Origin: Ectobacillus sp048976805
GTDB lineage: Bacteria > Bacillota > Bacilli > Bacillales > Bacillaceae_G
DNA length: 31,086 nt
Direction: 5' to 3'
NCBI GenBank assembly: GCA_048976805.1
Contig: JBHGUR010000087.1
Span: 1 to 31,086 of the forward strand
Numbering within the stretch: position 1 is the stretch's first letter; each line of letters opens with the position of its first letter. The notes under the pieces are model-generated. The model had not been told where the DNA came from. It did no database searches and saw only the letters and a list, made by a program, of their open reading frames with translations. The position numbers were made by a program, and so were the translations under genes. This document shows, piece by piece, positions 31,008 through 31,086 of the stretch.

Positions 31008-31086
<79 letters not shown>

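Overview
The window is chromosomal DNA of a low- to moderate-GC Firmicute of the family Bacillaceae. Ribosome binding sites are strong AGGAGG-type. The gene order kapD-kapB-patB-yugE-yugF-alaR-alaT-yugI-yuzA-yugJ/K-pgi-yugN-yugO matches the yug region of Bacillus subtilis as I know it. The glycyl-tRNA synthetase is the single-chain type used by the B. cereus group, not the two-subunit enzyme of B. subtilis, so a relative of the B. cereus lineage is likely. Species cannot be named from the sequence.

Layout. (1) 1-11133 is a cell-surface polysaccharide region. It holds a YfhO-type membrane protein behind a structured leader RNA, then a co-directional block of two small SMR/EamA membrane proteins, a DUF2142 protein, a polyprenyl-phosphate type GT2 and a DUF2304 protein. 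Facing it on the minus strand are an O-antigen-ligase-like protein, a GT4 glycosyltransferase and a secreted DUF3298 protein. (2) 11219-14094 has a hotdog thioesterase, a manganese (yybP-ykoY) riboswitch in front of a small acidic lipoprotein, and glyS with a glycine T-box and an array of hairpin repeats in its leader. (3) 14219-19816 has an ArsB/NhaD transporter, kapD, kapB, a small membrane protein, a SodC-like lipoprotein that lacks two metal ligands, patB and yugE. (4) 19834-29948 has a second copy of the structured RNA, two alpha/beta hydrolases, a 2-hydroxyacid dehydrogenase, alaR-alaT, yugI, yuzA, an iron alcohol dehydrogenase, pgi, yugN and the potassium channel yugO. (5) 30017-31086 has an MgtC-like protein, then tandem rRNA promoters and the 5' end of a 16S rRNA gene.

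The most striking structure is a family of small non-coding mobile elements (MITEs): five complete copies of 118-185 bp and one terminal remnant, with ends GGCTCTGTTAAA. Four copies have perfect, AT-rich 8-bp target duplications. One supplies the last eight codons and the stop of the O-antigen-ligase-like gene, one lies in the T-run of a terminator, and one lies between the probable alaR operator and the alaR gene. The two copies of the structured RNA (near 13-168 and 19834-19979) are a second family; stems are kept while the paired bases differ between copies.

How genes may work together: GT2 plus DUF2304 would charge a lipid carrier with sugar, the SMR pair would flip it, and the DUF2142 or YfhO protein would transfer the sugar outside the cell. 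AlaR and AlaT form an alanine-metabolism operon. Names of yug genes rest on remembered gene order and protein features, not on a database search.
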